This document shows, one piece after another, positions 1-7,421 of a DNA stretch of 28,853 nt. Position 1 is the stretch's first letter. The number at the start of each line of letters is the position of its first letter. The notes beneath the pieces are model-generated. The model was not told the DNA's origin and searched no databases. It saw only the letters and a program-made list of their open reading frames with translations. The translations under genes were made by a program, and so were the position numbers. The DNA comes from Flavobacterium sp. (lineage in GTDB: Bacteria > Bacteroidota > Bacteroidia > Flavobacteriales > Flavobacteriaceae): assembly GCF_021151785.1 (NCBI RefSeq), contig NZ_JAGKWP010000019.1:1-28853 (forward strand). Reading direction: 5' to 3'.

Positions 1-67
1 TTTTAAATAAATGATATGTTATGACATAAAGCATTTATAACAAATCTCTTATTTAAAAATATAGCAT

Positions 68-97
68 AAAAAAACCTGTATTTAAACAGGTTTTTTT
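68..97. terminator. Terminator downstream of dps
   Basis: A perfect 12-bp inverted repeat: seven A plus CCTGT at 68-79, a 6-nt loop ATTTAA, and ACAGG plus seven T at 86-97. It starts 1 nt beyond the dps stop codon on the minus strand. The A and T tracts on both sides mean it could work in either direction. Bases 1-67 to its left are A/T-rich and show no gene. Confidence 0.88.
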
Positions 98-98
98 A

Positions 99-572
99 TC
101 ATTCTAAATAGGCACCATACATCCATATAAGTTTTTCTTGTTCTCTAATATTATCGCTCATTAGGGATGCTGTCCCTTCATCTTCAATTTCTTGTGCCAA
201 TTTTAATATTGTTCGTTGTATATTAATTAATGTTGTAAAAGACGAAACAATGGATTCGATGGCTATTATATCTTTTGTTGTTTCGTTTAATTCTTTAATT
301 GTTGACGTACTTAAATAATTTGAAAATTGATGATTAGGCAAGCTTCCAAGGGTTAGAATACGCTCGGCTATTTCATCAATTTTTAAAATTAAATTATTGT
401 ATAATTCTTCAAATTTGATATGTAATTCAAAAAATTTATTCCCTTTAATGTTCCAATGTAAACCCCTGACATTTTGATAGAAAACGGAATAATTAGCTAA
501 TAAATCATTTAGTTCAAAAGCAAGTTCTTTGGCTTTTGCAGTATTTAAACCAATTTTGTTCGTATGTTCCAT
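99..572 (-). CDS. dps: Dps-family ferritin-like DNA-protection protein
   Basis: A 157-residue protein of the Dps/ferritin-like family. These form 12-subunit shells that oxidise and store iron using hydrogen peroxide, and so protect DNA in the cytoplasm. The ferroxidase ligands are visible at the expected spacing: His39 (in GLHWN), His51, Asp66 and Glu70. This matches the H-x11-H-x14-D-x3-E pattern of the family. Length is normal for Dps. The stop codon lies against a strong terminator. The 76 nt separating it from the ZIP gene upstream contain a weak promoter-like TAAATTTA at 599-592 on the minus strand, so it may have its own promoter. Dps genes are usually induced by peroxide or starvation; no operator was recognised here. 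Confidence 0.95.
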   Translation of the reverse strand: MEHTNKIGLNTAKAKELAFELNDLLANYSVFYQNVRGLHWNIKGNKFFELHIKFEELYNNLILKIDEIAERILTLGSLPNHQFSNYLSTSTIKELNETTKDIIAIESIVSSFTTLINIQRTILKLAQEIEDEGTASLMSDNIREQEKLIWMYGAYLE

Positions 573-648
573 ATTGTTTGATTTTATAATATAAATTTAC
601 GAAACATTTGTAATGGTTAAGTACTTTAGTTATAAGATTAACTTATAG

Positions 649-1368
649 CTACATAAAAGTTGCAATAAAAATTCCAAAACCAATTGCAAGTAGTTTGGCT
701 AAATTGAATTTGTGACCTTCACTTGTTTCAAAAATGATAGTTGAAGAAATATGAAATAATATTCCAATTACAAACCCTACTAATTCTTTCTCGATAGTCT
801 CAAATATACTTAAGTGATCAGCTAATATTGTGCCTAGTGGTGTCATTAAAGCAAAAGTGAACATGAAAACAAAAATAGCTTTTGTATTTAATTGTGCATT
901 CTTAAAAAATATGGTTAGAATCATTGCAATTGGTAAGTGATGGATAGCAATGCCAAATGCTAAATGATTGTCTTTGTTAATAGGGATGCCTTCTAAAACA
1001 GCGTGAATACACAAACTAAAAAATAACAACCAAGGTATTTGATTCATTTTTTCATGACCATGAACGTGACCATGTTCTGCCCCTTTTGAGAAATACTCTA
1101 AAATGATTTGAAATATAATGCCTAGCATGATGTAAATACCAATAGATGAATGTACATGTACGTGTTCATGATTATGTTCACTAGGGAGTACTATTTCAGT
1201 AGTATATATACTTGGTAATAAGTGCATAACGGTTAGTGATAACAAAAATGAACCACTAAAAGCTAATAATAGCTTGATTTGTTTTTTGCTTTTTGGGGTA
1301 AAGTAAAAAGCTAGTATATAGCCAATGATTACTGCTAAAAAAGGGAATAGATATACAAAATTATTCAT
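649..1368 (-). CDS. ZIP-family metal transporter
   Basis: A 239-residue inner-membrane protein with about eight hydrophobic segments, resembling ZIP (zinc/iron-regulated) divalent metal importers. The conserved metal-site helices carry HAVLEG (122-127), HHLP (143-146) and HISSTIIFE (206-214). Two histidine-rich loops, HNHEHVHVH at 65-73 and HGHVHGH at 99-105, probably sample or sense metal. Zinc or iron is the likely cargo; the sequence does not decide which. The start codon lies only 6 nt after the stop of the upstream methyltransferase, so the two are probably co-transcribed. The Dps gene follows downstream on the same strand. Direction of transport is inferred from the family. Confidence 0.9.
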   Translation of the reverse strand: MNNFVYLFPFLAVIIGYILAFYFTPKSKKQIKLLLAFSGSFLLSLTVMHLLPSIYTTEIVLPSEHNHEHVHVHSSIGIYIMLGIIFQIILEYFSKGAEHGHVHGHEKMNQIPWLLFFSLCIHAVLEGIPINKDNHLAFGIAIHHLPIAMILTIFFKNAQLNTKAIFVFMFTFALMTPLGTILADHLSIFETIEKELVGFVIGILFHISSTIIFETSEGHKFNLAKLLAIGFGIFIATFM

Positions 1369-1374
1369 TCGGAA

Positions 1375-2118
1375 TTATTTAAAAATCATGATCAATCGCT
1401 CGGATTGGTTCTTATAGAATTTATGAAGCTTATAATCGCCAAAAATATCTAATAAATAGATGTCGCAAACTTCCATCATTTTTTCAAAGTCATTTAATGT
1501 TAAAGCAGACACTTTTTCTTTGAATGTATAATTTTTGCCTTGATCTGAAAAATGTATTTCTTTGATAATTTTTTTGTTTTCTACATAGCGATTTATTTCA
1601 AATTTGATGCCATCAACAATTTTAATTTCTTTTGGAACTAAATTTGCAATTACATAATCAGCATTTAAAAAATCAATTACACCAAATCCATATTCAGTTA
1701 AACTATTTTTAATTGCTTTAAGTGTTTTAATGTTGTCCTCTTCATTATCAAAATACCCAAAACTTGTAAATAAATTAAAGATTGCATCATATCTATGAGG
1801 GAGATTTTCACGCATGTCATGAACATGAAAATGCAATTTATCATTTGCTGATTCATTTGCAATTTTAATACTGTTTTCTGAAATATCTACACCTGTTACT
1901 TCAAATCCTAAAGAATTTAAATAAATGGAATGTCTGCCTTTACCACAAGCTAAATCAAGAATTTGAGCCTCTTCGGGTAAATTTAAATAATGGGTTAGAT
2001 TATCCATAAAGAATTGGGCTTCATTATCATTTCTATCTTTGTATAATATATGATAATAAGGTGTATTAAACCATTCGCTAAACCAGTCTTTTTCTTCTGT
2101 TTTTGAGATAGTAGACAT
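1375..2118 (-). CDS. Class I SAM-dependent methyltransferase
   Basis: A 247-residue cytoplasmic protein with a Rossmann-type methyltransferase domain. Motif I is LDLACGKGR at 54-62 and the ribose-binding acid is Asp78 in GVDIS. A DFLNAD stretch follows later in the core. It belongs to the broad Methyltransf_11/25 group; the substrate cannot be told from the sequence. It is transcribed from a promoter-like element at 2153-2146, with a leader of about 20 nt, and the ZIP transporter gene follows after 6 nt. That arrangement suggests one transcript, but no metabolic link to metal transport is apparent. Confidence 0.88.
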   Translation of the reverse strand: MSTISKTEEKDWFSEWFNTPYYHILYKDRNDNEAQFFMDNLTHYLNLPEEAQILDLACGKGRHSIYLNSLGFEVTGVDISENSIKIANESANDKLHFHVHDMRENLPHRYDAIFNLFTSFGYFDNEEDNIKTLKAIKNSLTEYGFGVIDFLNADYVIANLVPKEIKIVDGIKFEINRYVENKKIIKEIHFSDQGKNYTFKEKVSALTLNDFEKMMEVCDIYLLDIFGDYKLHKFYKNQSERLIMIFK

Positions 2119-2145
2119 TTATTTTAAATATAAGATTAGGAAAGA

Positions 2146-2153
2146 CAAATTTA
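2146..2153 (-). promoter_or_regulatory. Bacteroidota -7 element for the methyltransferase/ZIP unit
   Basis: On the minus strand this reads TAAATTTG, an exact match to the Bacteroidota -7 consensus TAnnTTTG. It ends 27 nt before the methyltransferase ATG. I found no clear TTG about 19 nt further upstream. It lies 3 nt from the oppositely directed element at 2157-2164. Confidence 0.55.
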
Positions 2154-2156
2154 GTC

Positions 2157-2164
2157 TATTTTTG
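2157..2164 (+). promoter_or_regulatory. Bacteroidota -7 element for the THUMP methyltransferase
   Basis: TATTTTTG, an exact match to TAnnTTTG, ends 35 nt before the ATG at 2200. No convincing -33 TTG was seen. The divergent element at 2146-2153 is so close that two polymerases could not occupy both sites at once. Confidence 0.55.
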
Positions 2165-2199
2165 TAGAATATTATAATAAGTTATCACAATAGATCTTA

Positions 2200-3366
2200 A
2201 TGGAGAATTTTAAAATGGTGGCCAAAACTTTTTTTGGCTTTGAGGAATTATTAGAAAAGGAATTGATACAATTAGGTGCTCAAAATATTCAAAAAGGCAC
2301 CCGTATGGTTAGTTTCTATGGTGATAAAGGGTTTATGTATAAGGCCAATTTAGGTTTGCGTACTGCGTTAAAAATTTTAAAGCCTATACATTCCTTTAAA
2401 GCATTTAATGAAAAAAGCTTATATGTTGGTATTCAAAGTATTGACTGGTCCAGTTATTTAAACAATAATCAAACTTTTGTTGTAGAAACTACCTTATATT
2501 CTGAAGCTTTTACTCATAGTCAATTTGTTGCTTTAAAGGTAAAAGATGCTATTGTAGATCAATTTAGAGAGAATACAGGAAGTAGACCTAATATTGATAA
2601 AGAACATCCAGATTTACGTATTCATATTCATATTGATCGCGATTATTGTACGGTTTCTTTAGATACTTCGGGAGCTTCTTTACATCACAGAGGTTATAGA
2701 ACTGCTACAAATATTGCGCCTATTAACGAAGTATTGGCAGCAGGAATCTTATTACTGTCTGGTTGGGACGGTAAAGCACATTTCTTGGACCCTATGTGTG
2801 GAAGCGGAACTATTTTAGCTGAAGCGGCAATGATTGCTTGTAATATTCCAGCTAACATCAATAGGAAGGAATTTGCATTTGAAAAATGGAAGGATTGGGA
2901 TAGTGAGTTGTTCGACACCATATTGGAATCGTTATTAAAAAAAACAAAAGAGTTTCATTACACGATTACTGGATATGATAAAGCGCCAAGTGCAGTTAGA
3001 AAAGCACAAGATAATTTAATTAATGCCAATTTAGATGAATATGTAAAAATATCTCAACAAGATTTCTTTAATTCTGAGAAAGAAGTTCAAGGGCCATTAC
3101 ATATGGTTTTTAATCCGCCTTATGGAGAGCGATTGGATATTCAAATGGAACGTTTCTATCGTGAAATTGGAGATACTTTAAAGAAGAATTATTCTAATAC
3201 TAATGCTTGGTTTATTACTTCAAATTTAGAAGCGCTTAAGTTTGTTGGTTTACGACCTTCAAGAAAGATTAAATTATTTAATGGAAAGTTAGAAGCCAGA
3301 TTAGTCAAATATGAAATGTATGAAGGGAGTAAGCGAGTTAAATTTTCATCAATACAATCGGAATAA
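2200..3366 (+). CDS. THUMP-domain rRNA/tRNA guanine-N2 methyltransferase (RlmL/Trm14-like)
   Basis: A 388-residue RNA methyltransferase of the COG0116 family, related to the m2G2445 methylating half of E. coli RlmL. An N-terminal ferredoxin-like region and THUMP RNA-binding domain occupy about residues 5-160. The Rossmann methyltransferase domain follows, with SAM motif DPMCGSGT at 197-204 and the catalytic NPPYGERL at 305-312. The NPPY tetrad is typical of exocyclic-amine methylation. E. coli RlmL is about 700 residues because it is fused to RlmK. Here the RlmK part is absent, as in other stand-alone members. The exact nucleotide modified is inference. The start is set by family alignment of MENFKMVAKT. 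Confidence 0.9.
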   Translation: MENFKMVAKTFFGFEELLEKELIQLGAQNIQKGTRMVSFYGDKGFMYKANLGLRTALKILKPIHSFKAFNEKSLYVGIQSIDWSSYLNNNQTFVVETTLYSEAFTHSQFVALKVKDAIVDQFRENTGSRPNIDKEHPDLRIHIHIDRDYCTVSLDTSGASLHHRGYRTATNIAPINEVLAAGILLLSGWDGKAHFLDPMCGSGTILAEAAMIACNIPANINRKEFAFEKWKDWDSELFDTILESLLKKTKEFHYTITGYDKAPSAVRKAQDNLINANLDEYVKISQQDFFNSEKEVQGPLHMVFNPPYGERLDIQMERFYREIGDTLKKNYSNTNAWFITSNLEALKFVGLRPSRKIKLFNGKLEARLVKYEMYEGSKRVKFSSIQSE

Positions 3367-3390
3367 AAATAGCTAATAAATTTTATAAAT

Positions 3391-3921
3391 ATGATTAAAA
3401 AAATTAAGTTAATACTAGCTCTTTTGTTAACTCAATTAGTAATTGGACAAACAAAAATGATTGAATATCAAACAGGCCACGTTGTAAAATTATCTGTGCC
3501 TGATTACATGAAAAGGACTTCAGGTCTAAATGATGATGCGTGCTTGGAGTTTCAAAATCCTGTTAAGGAAGTTTACACCATTGTGATTCAAGATTCTAAA
3601 GAAGATTTGAAACTTTCTGATATTACTTATGATGGTATTGAAGAATTTTATGAAGTTGTTTTTAAAGATTTGGGGGTGGGTGAAAATTATTCAAATAGAA
3701 AATTAGGAACTCCTAAAAAGAAAACAATCGGTAATTATAATTTTTTCTATAATGAATGCACTTTAAGAGATAAGGAATTAGAATTGGATTTATATTATGT
3801 TATGGGATTAGTGGAAACACCTAATTCATTTTATCAAGTTATGAGTTGGACACTACTAGAAAATAAAGAAAAATTTAAAAAAGATTTTGAGAATATTATT
3901 TTTACACTTAAAGAAGATTAA
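3391..3921 (+). CDS. Small exported protein of unknown function
   Basis: Not recognised as a named family. The 176 residues begin with a signal peptide (MIKKIKLILALLLTQLVIGQ, residues 1-20) that probably ends at a VIGQ-T cleavage site. There is no lipobox cysteine, so the product is likely periplasmic. The mature part is an alpha/beta protein with a pattern resembling the PsbP/Mog1-like fold: alternating strands, then a closing helix KEKFKKDFENII. That fold assignment is only a guess. Two cysteines (in DDACLEF and NECTLRD) could form a disulphide. It starts 24 nt after the RNA methyltransferase and ends 2 nt before the next gene, so it probably shares a transcript with both. Confidence 0.75.
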   Translation: MIKKIKLILALLLTQLVIGQTKMIEYQTGHVVKLSVPDYMKRTSGLNDDACLEFQNPVKEVYTIVIQDSKEDLKLSDITYDGIEEFYEVVFKDLGVGENYSNRKLGTPKKKTIGNYNFFYNECTLRDKELELDLYYVMGLVETPNSFYQVMSWTLLENKEKFKKDFENIIFTLKED

Positions 3922-3923
3922 AT

Positions 3924-4160
3924 ATGTCTAAACAAACCAAAGCATTGATTTATAATTTCGTTGGATTCGCCTTGTTTTTTTTTCCAGCAAGATATTTTTT
4001 TCTTAGTTATGCTAATTTTAAAGGTTGGCAAATACCATTAGCAGCTTTTGTTGTTGCCACAATATTGTCTCCTAAGTTTAAAGCATTACGAACTAATGAT
4101 GGGGAAAAATTATTTATGTCTTGGATTTTTTCTAAAACACCGAAAGATATTAAATGGTAG
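3924..4160 (+). CDS. Small membrane protein of unknown function
   Basis: A 78-residue protein with two hydrophobic segments, at about residues 8-28 and 35-50, joined by a short FKGW turn. A basic, soluble C-terminal tail follows (KFKALRTNDGEK... to KDIKW). It is very likely an inner-membrane hairpin with the tail in the cytoplasm. The ATG lies 2 nt after the stop of the exported protein and a strong terminator follows at 4167. Length and codon use look like a real gene. Function is unknown. Confidence 0.75.
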   Translation: MSKQTKALIYNFVGFALFFFPARYFFLSYANFKGWQIPLAAFVVATILSPKFKALRTNDGEKLFMSWIFSKTPKDIKW

Positions 4161-4166
4161 AACAAG

Positions 4167-4204
4167 AAAAGTCTAAATTCTTAAATTGAATTTAGACTTT
4201 TTTT
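4167..4204. terminator. Shared terminator between convergent genes
   Basis: A perfect 14-bp repeat: AAAAGTCTAAATTC at 4167-4180, a 7-nt loop, then GAATTTAGACTTTT from 4188, with the T tract continuing to 4204. It lies between the plus-strand small membrane protein gene and the minus-strand outer-membrane protein gene. It therefore probably ends transcription from both sides. Confidence 0.88.
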
Positions 4205-4919
4205 ATTTTCTAGATTTGTATAAAGGGATAAAATAACTTATCGTATAATTAAATCCTGCGCCAAATTTACTGTTTTCATATGTTTTGTTGAATCCAGGAA
4301 TATGTAAATTAGCAAATCCTTCAGGTTCTTTATTAGATAATAAATAGTTTAATCGAACAGAGAAACCAATATAAACATTATTAAAAACTTCAGCTTTTAA
4401 TCCGCTTACAACTTCAATCCAACTAGCCGATAAACCATTCCATTTTTGACCAGAATCTAAAGTGGAAATTCCATAGAAACTCTTAGGTTCATAAATGTTG
4501 TAGGTATTTAGGGTTTGACTAAAACTTGAAAAGCCAGCTCGCAGACCTATATAAATCATATTTTCCATATCAAGCCAATTTTCATAGGCATTGAAATCAA
4601 AACCTACTTTAAAATAAGTGCCTTTTGTACTATAATTGAGCTGATCATCTTGTTTTGTTTTTTCCTCATTACCTAACTCACATGCTACATAAATCTTCTT
4701 TGTTAATCGATAATCTCCAACAATTTCTAATCCTCTGTAATTTTTATCATAAAAAGATTTTGTTATTCTATGTAGGTCAAGACCCAAACGTAATCCATAT
4801 CGTTGCGGAATTTGTATTGTATCAGATTTTTGTTTTTTATCTTGAGAGAGTGCTGTCAAAGAAACACTAATTATCAAGATAATACTAAAAATAGATTTTG
4901 ATATGTGTTTCATTTTCAT
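4203..4919 (-). CDS. Outer-membrane beta-barrel-like protein (DUF6048-like)
   Basis: A 238-residue exported protein. A signal peptide covers about residues 1-25 (hydrophobic run SIFSIILIISVSLTALS, then Q). The rest is rich in alternating aromatic/polar strands ending in a terminal-strand pattern (FGAGFNYTISYFIPLYKSRK), as in small outer-membrane barrels. Its position after an RlmD gene and a small lipoprotein fits the Flavobacteria family that I recall as DUF6048; I could not verify that by search. Its first 12 codons overlap the end of the upstream lipoprotein gene in another frame, which suggests translational coupling. A second ATG at 4913 still overlaps. No function is known. Confidence 0.75.
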   Translation of the reverse strand: MKMKHISKSIFSIILIISVSLTALSQDKKQKSDTIQIPQRYGLRLGLDLHRITKSFYDKNYRGLEIVGDYRLTKKIYVACELGNEEKTKQDDQLNYSTKGTYFKVGFDFNAYENWLDMENMIYIGLRAGFSSFSQTLNTYNIYEPKSFYGISTLDSGQKWNGLSASWIEVVSGLKAEVFNNVYIGFSVRLNYLLSNKEPEGFANLHIPGFNKTYENSKFGAGFNYTISYFIPLYKSRK

Positions 4920-5382
4920 TTTCTATATTAGATTTAACGACAACTATATTTTGGATCCAATTTGCTGCATCTGGTGTCAAAAGTACCGGAGTATTTGAGT
5001 CAAGCAGAAATGTAGTTTTAAATCCGCATGCACGTGATACATAAGATTCTGTTCTTGAATAATTAAAGGTTATTTCATCTAGATTATCATCTGAAGTAGG
5101 GTCTATTGAACCATTCAATGTAAAAGATAAAACAGAATTGTCTTGAAATGTTTTTAAAGGCACTTTTATTTTGTTTGTTCCATTGTAAATAATTGAGCTT
5201 GTAAAATTTGCAGCTGTTATTTTTAAATTGGTAACGTTTTTTGGTGTATCAGTGGCGTTTGCGGCATCAAAAAACTCAATGACTACTTTTGGAGTGGTAG
5301 GTGTAGTTTCTGCACAAACATCATCTTTTTCACATGATGAAAATGCAAGAGTAATCAAAAGAAGTATAATGATTTTTTTCAT
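4885..5382 (-). CDS. Small lipoprotein (DUF6452-like)
   Basis: A 165-residue predicted lipoprotein. The longest reading frame opens at 5415, but the start at 5382 is preferred. It puts a normal signal peptide (MKKIIILLLITLAFSSC) at the N terminus with lipidated Cys17, and leaves 4 nt after the rlmD stop rather than an overlap. The mature region starts EKDDVCAE and is predicted beta-rich. Cys23 and a cysteine in SRACGF may pair. It resembles the Flavobacteria family I recall as DUF6452, found beside a DUF6048 barrel. Its 3' end overlaps the barrel gene by 35 nt. Probably outer-membrane anchored; function unknown. Confidence 0.75.
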   Translation of the reverse strand: MKKIIILLLITLAFSSCEKDDVCAETTPTTPKVVIEFFDAANATDTPKNVTNLKITAANFTSSIIYNGTNKIKVPLKTFQDNSVLSFTLNGSIDPTSDDNLDEITFNYSRTESYVSRACGFKTTFLLDSNTPVLLTPDAANWIQNIVVVKSNIENENETHIKIYF

Positions 5383-5386
5383 GATA

Positions 5387-6802
5387 TTATAATTTTCGTT
5401 CAAGTAAAACAACATTTTCTACATGATGCGTCTGAGGAAACATGTCTACAGGACGTACTTTGGTTACTTTATACATTTCATCCATTAAGGCTAAATCTCT
5501 TGCTTGTGTGGCTGAATTACAACTCACATATACTACTTTTTTGGGTCCAATTTTTAATATTTGCTCCACTACATCTTTGTGCATGCCGTCTCTTGGTGGG
5601 TCTGTGATAATAACATCGGGTTGACCATGAGTAGAAATAAAATGGTCGTTAAATACATTCTTCATGTCTCCAACGAAGAATTCACAATTGGTTATGTTGT
5701 TTCGTTTGGCATTTTCTTTTGCGTCTGCAATCGCTTCTGGGACGGCTTCTACTCCAATTACTTTTTTAGCTTTTTTAGAAACAAATTGGGCAATAGTTCC
5801 AGTTCCTGTATACAAATCATAGACCAATTCTTCGCCAGTTAATCCAGCAAAATCTCTAGTGATGGAATATAATTCATAGGCTTGTTCTGAATTGGTTTGG
5901 TAAAACGATTTGGCATTTATACTAAAATGTAAACCTTCCATTTCCTCTAAAATATAATCTCTTCCTTTGAAAAGTACAATATCTTGATCGTATAAGGTAT
6001 CGTTTAATTTTTGATTAATTACATATTGTAATGAAGTGATTTCAGGGAATTGTTCGGCTAAAAAATTCATGATTAAGTCAATTCCATTTTTGTCTTTTTC
6101 AAAGAATTGAATAAGTACCATGATTTCACCAGTTGATGCTGTTCTAATCATTAGAGTTCTTAATAAGCCCTCATGATTTCTAGGGTTATAGAACGATAAA
6201 TTGTTTTCATTTGCAAAACGTCTTATTTCATTTCTGATAGCGTTTGAAGGATCTTGTTGTAAGTGACATTTTTTAATGTCTAGTATTTTATCCCACATTC
6301 TTGGTATATGAAAACCAACCGCATTTTTATTGTCTAAATCTTCGCCAGATTGAATTTCAGCCTCTGTCATCCATCTTGAAGAAGAGAATCCGAATTCCAT
6401 TTTATTTCTATAAAAAAATTGTTTTTCAGAACCTAAAATAGGCTCAAATTCTGGTAATTCTATCTTTCCAATTCGTTTTAAATTGTTGTAAACTTCTTGA
6501 TTTTTATAAAACAATTGCTGGCTATATTTCATGTTTTGCCATTTACATCCACCACATACACCAAAATGTTCACAAACGGGTTCAACTCGGTGTTCCGAAA
6601 ATTGATGTGTTTTAATGGCTTTACCTTCATAATAAGCTTTTCTTTTTTTGAAGGTTTGAATGTCGACTACATCACCTGGAACAACATTCGGAATAAAAAT
6701 TACTTTTCCATCAGGGGCCTTAGCTACTGATACACCTTTTGCGCCTGCATCAAGGATTTCTACGTTTTCGAATACGATTTTGTCTGTTTTCTTTCTTCCC
6801 AT
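5387..6802 (-). CDS. rlmD: 23S rRNA (uracil-C5)-methyltransferase RlmD
   Basis: A 471-residue member of the RlmD/TrmA family, which methylates C5 of a uridine in 23S rRNA (U1939 in E. coli) using SAM. Domains in order: an N-terminal TRAM domain (about 8-66); four cysteines for a 4Fe-4S cluster (Cys77, Cys83, Cys86, Cys179); SAM motif DLYTGTGT at 329-336; QTNSEQ at 302-307; DPPR at 401-404. The catalytic nucleophile is Cys428 in SCNSATQARD, and a HHVE motif at 459-462 supplies the general base. All key residues are present. RlmD and RlmCD share this architecture, so the exact uridine is inferred. Two envelope-protein genes follow in the same unit. A promoter element sits unusually close to its ATG. 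Confidence 0.93.
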   Translation of the reverse strand: MGRKKTDKIVFENVEILDAGAKGVSVAKAPDGKVIFIPNVVPGDVVDIQTFKKRKAYYEGKAIKTHQFSEHRVEPVCEHFGVCGGCKWQNMKYSQQLFYKNQEVYNNLKRIGKIELPEFEPILGSEKQFFYRNKMEFGFSSSRWMTEAEIQSGEDLDNKNAVGFHIPRMWDKILDIKKCHLQQDPSNAIRNEIRRFANENNLSFYNPRNHEGLLRTLMIRTASTGEIMVLIQFFEKDKNGIDLIMNFLAEQFPEITSLQYVINQKLNDTLYDQDIVLFKGRDYILEEMEGLHFSINAKSFYQTNSEQAYELYSITRDFAGLTGEELVYDLYTGTGTIAQFVSKKAKKVIGVEAVPEAIADAKENAKRNNITNCEFFVGDMKNVFNDHFISTHGQPDVIITDPPRDGMHKDVVEQILKIGPKKVVYVSCNSATQARDLALMDEMYKVTKVRPVDMFPQTHHVENVVLLERKL

Positions 6803-6806
6803 GAAG

Positions 6807-6814
6807 CAAAAATA
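6807..6814 (-). promoter_or_regulatory. -7 element immediately before rlmD
   Basis: On the minus strand this reads TATTTTTG, a full match to TAnnTTTG. Only 4 nt (CTTC) separate it from the rlmD ATG at 6802. Transcription would start at or next to the start codon, giving a leaderless mRNA. No -33 TTG was seen at the expected distance. Confidence 0.45.
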
Positions 6815-6869
6815 AGGATTGTTCGTTTTATATGGTAAATTATTTTACTTTTATGACAAATTTAATTTT

Positions 6870-7412
6870 ATGTATACACACTTAGCTTTGCTTAGAGGGA
6901 TTAATGTATCCGGACATAACATGATAAAAATGGAAACCTTAAAAAATGTATTAGAAAACAAGGGTTTTCAAAATGTGCGAACCTACATTCAATCAGGTAA
7001 TGTTTTTGTGGATTCAGAAGAAGCGCATGGTGCTTCTGTAGGATTTACTATTAAGCAAGAAATTTTTAAACAATTGGGTTTGGATGTGCCAGTAGTAGTT
7101 GTTTCAAAAAATGATTTGGAACAATGTTTTTTAAATAATCCTTATTTAAAAGAGAAAGAAGTAGACGAAAAAAAATTGTATATAGCTTTTGTTTCAAAGG
7201 AACTGCAAGTGTCAGCTATCAATGATTTAAAAATTAGTCAATTTAAACCTGATGAAGCAGCAATTGATAAAAGTCGTATCTTTATAAAATATGCTATTGG
7301 CGCTGGTAAAACTCGTTTAGACCAAAAGTATATTGAAAAAAAATTAAGTGTTGTAGCTACTATTCGTAATTGGAATACAGTTACCAAATTATTAGCTATG
7401 TATAACGAATAA
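6870..7412 (+). CDS. DUF1697-family protein
   Basis: A 180-residue cytoplasmic protein of the DUF1697 family. Typical features are the N-terminal ALLRGINVSGHN-type segment, the TYIQSGNVF motif and the C-terminal TIRNWNTVTKL motif. The biochemical function is not established. The frame is open from 6819, but the ATG at 6870 is chosen because DUF1697 proteins begin a few residues before LLRGINV; the extra 17 residues match nothing in the family. The 67 nt between it and rlmD are divergent promoter space, with a weak TACTTTTA at 6846-6853. The DUF1003 gene follows after 9 nt, so the two may be co-transcribed. Confidence 0.85.
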   Translation: MYTHLALLRGINVSGHNMIKMETLKNVLENKGFQNVRTYIQSGNVFVDSEEAHGASVGFTIKQEIFKQLGLDVPVVVVSKNDLEQCFLNNPYLKEKEVDEKKLYIAFVSKELQVSAINDLKISQFKPDEAAIDKSRIFIKYAIGAGKTRLDQKYIEKKLSVVATIRNWNTVTKLLAMYNE

Positions 7413-7421
7413 TTAATTACT

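Noticed and set aside
2694..2921. Minus-strand open frame inside the THUMP methyltransferase gene.
   Set aside because: It is a shadow of a well-supported gene on the other strand, with no family features of its own.
4655..4870. Plus-strand open frame opposite the outer-membrane protein gene.
   Set aside because: Composition is that of a shadow frame and the opposite strand encodes a signal peptide and barrel-like protein; no promoter or leader supports it.
5561..5842. Plus-strand open frames opposite rlmD (also 5442-5624 and 6497-6730).
   Set aside because: They lie within a gene with complete catalytic motifs on the minus strand and show no domain of their own.
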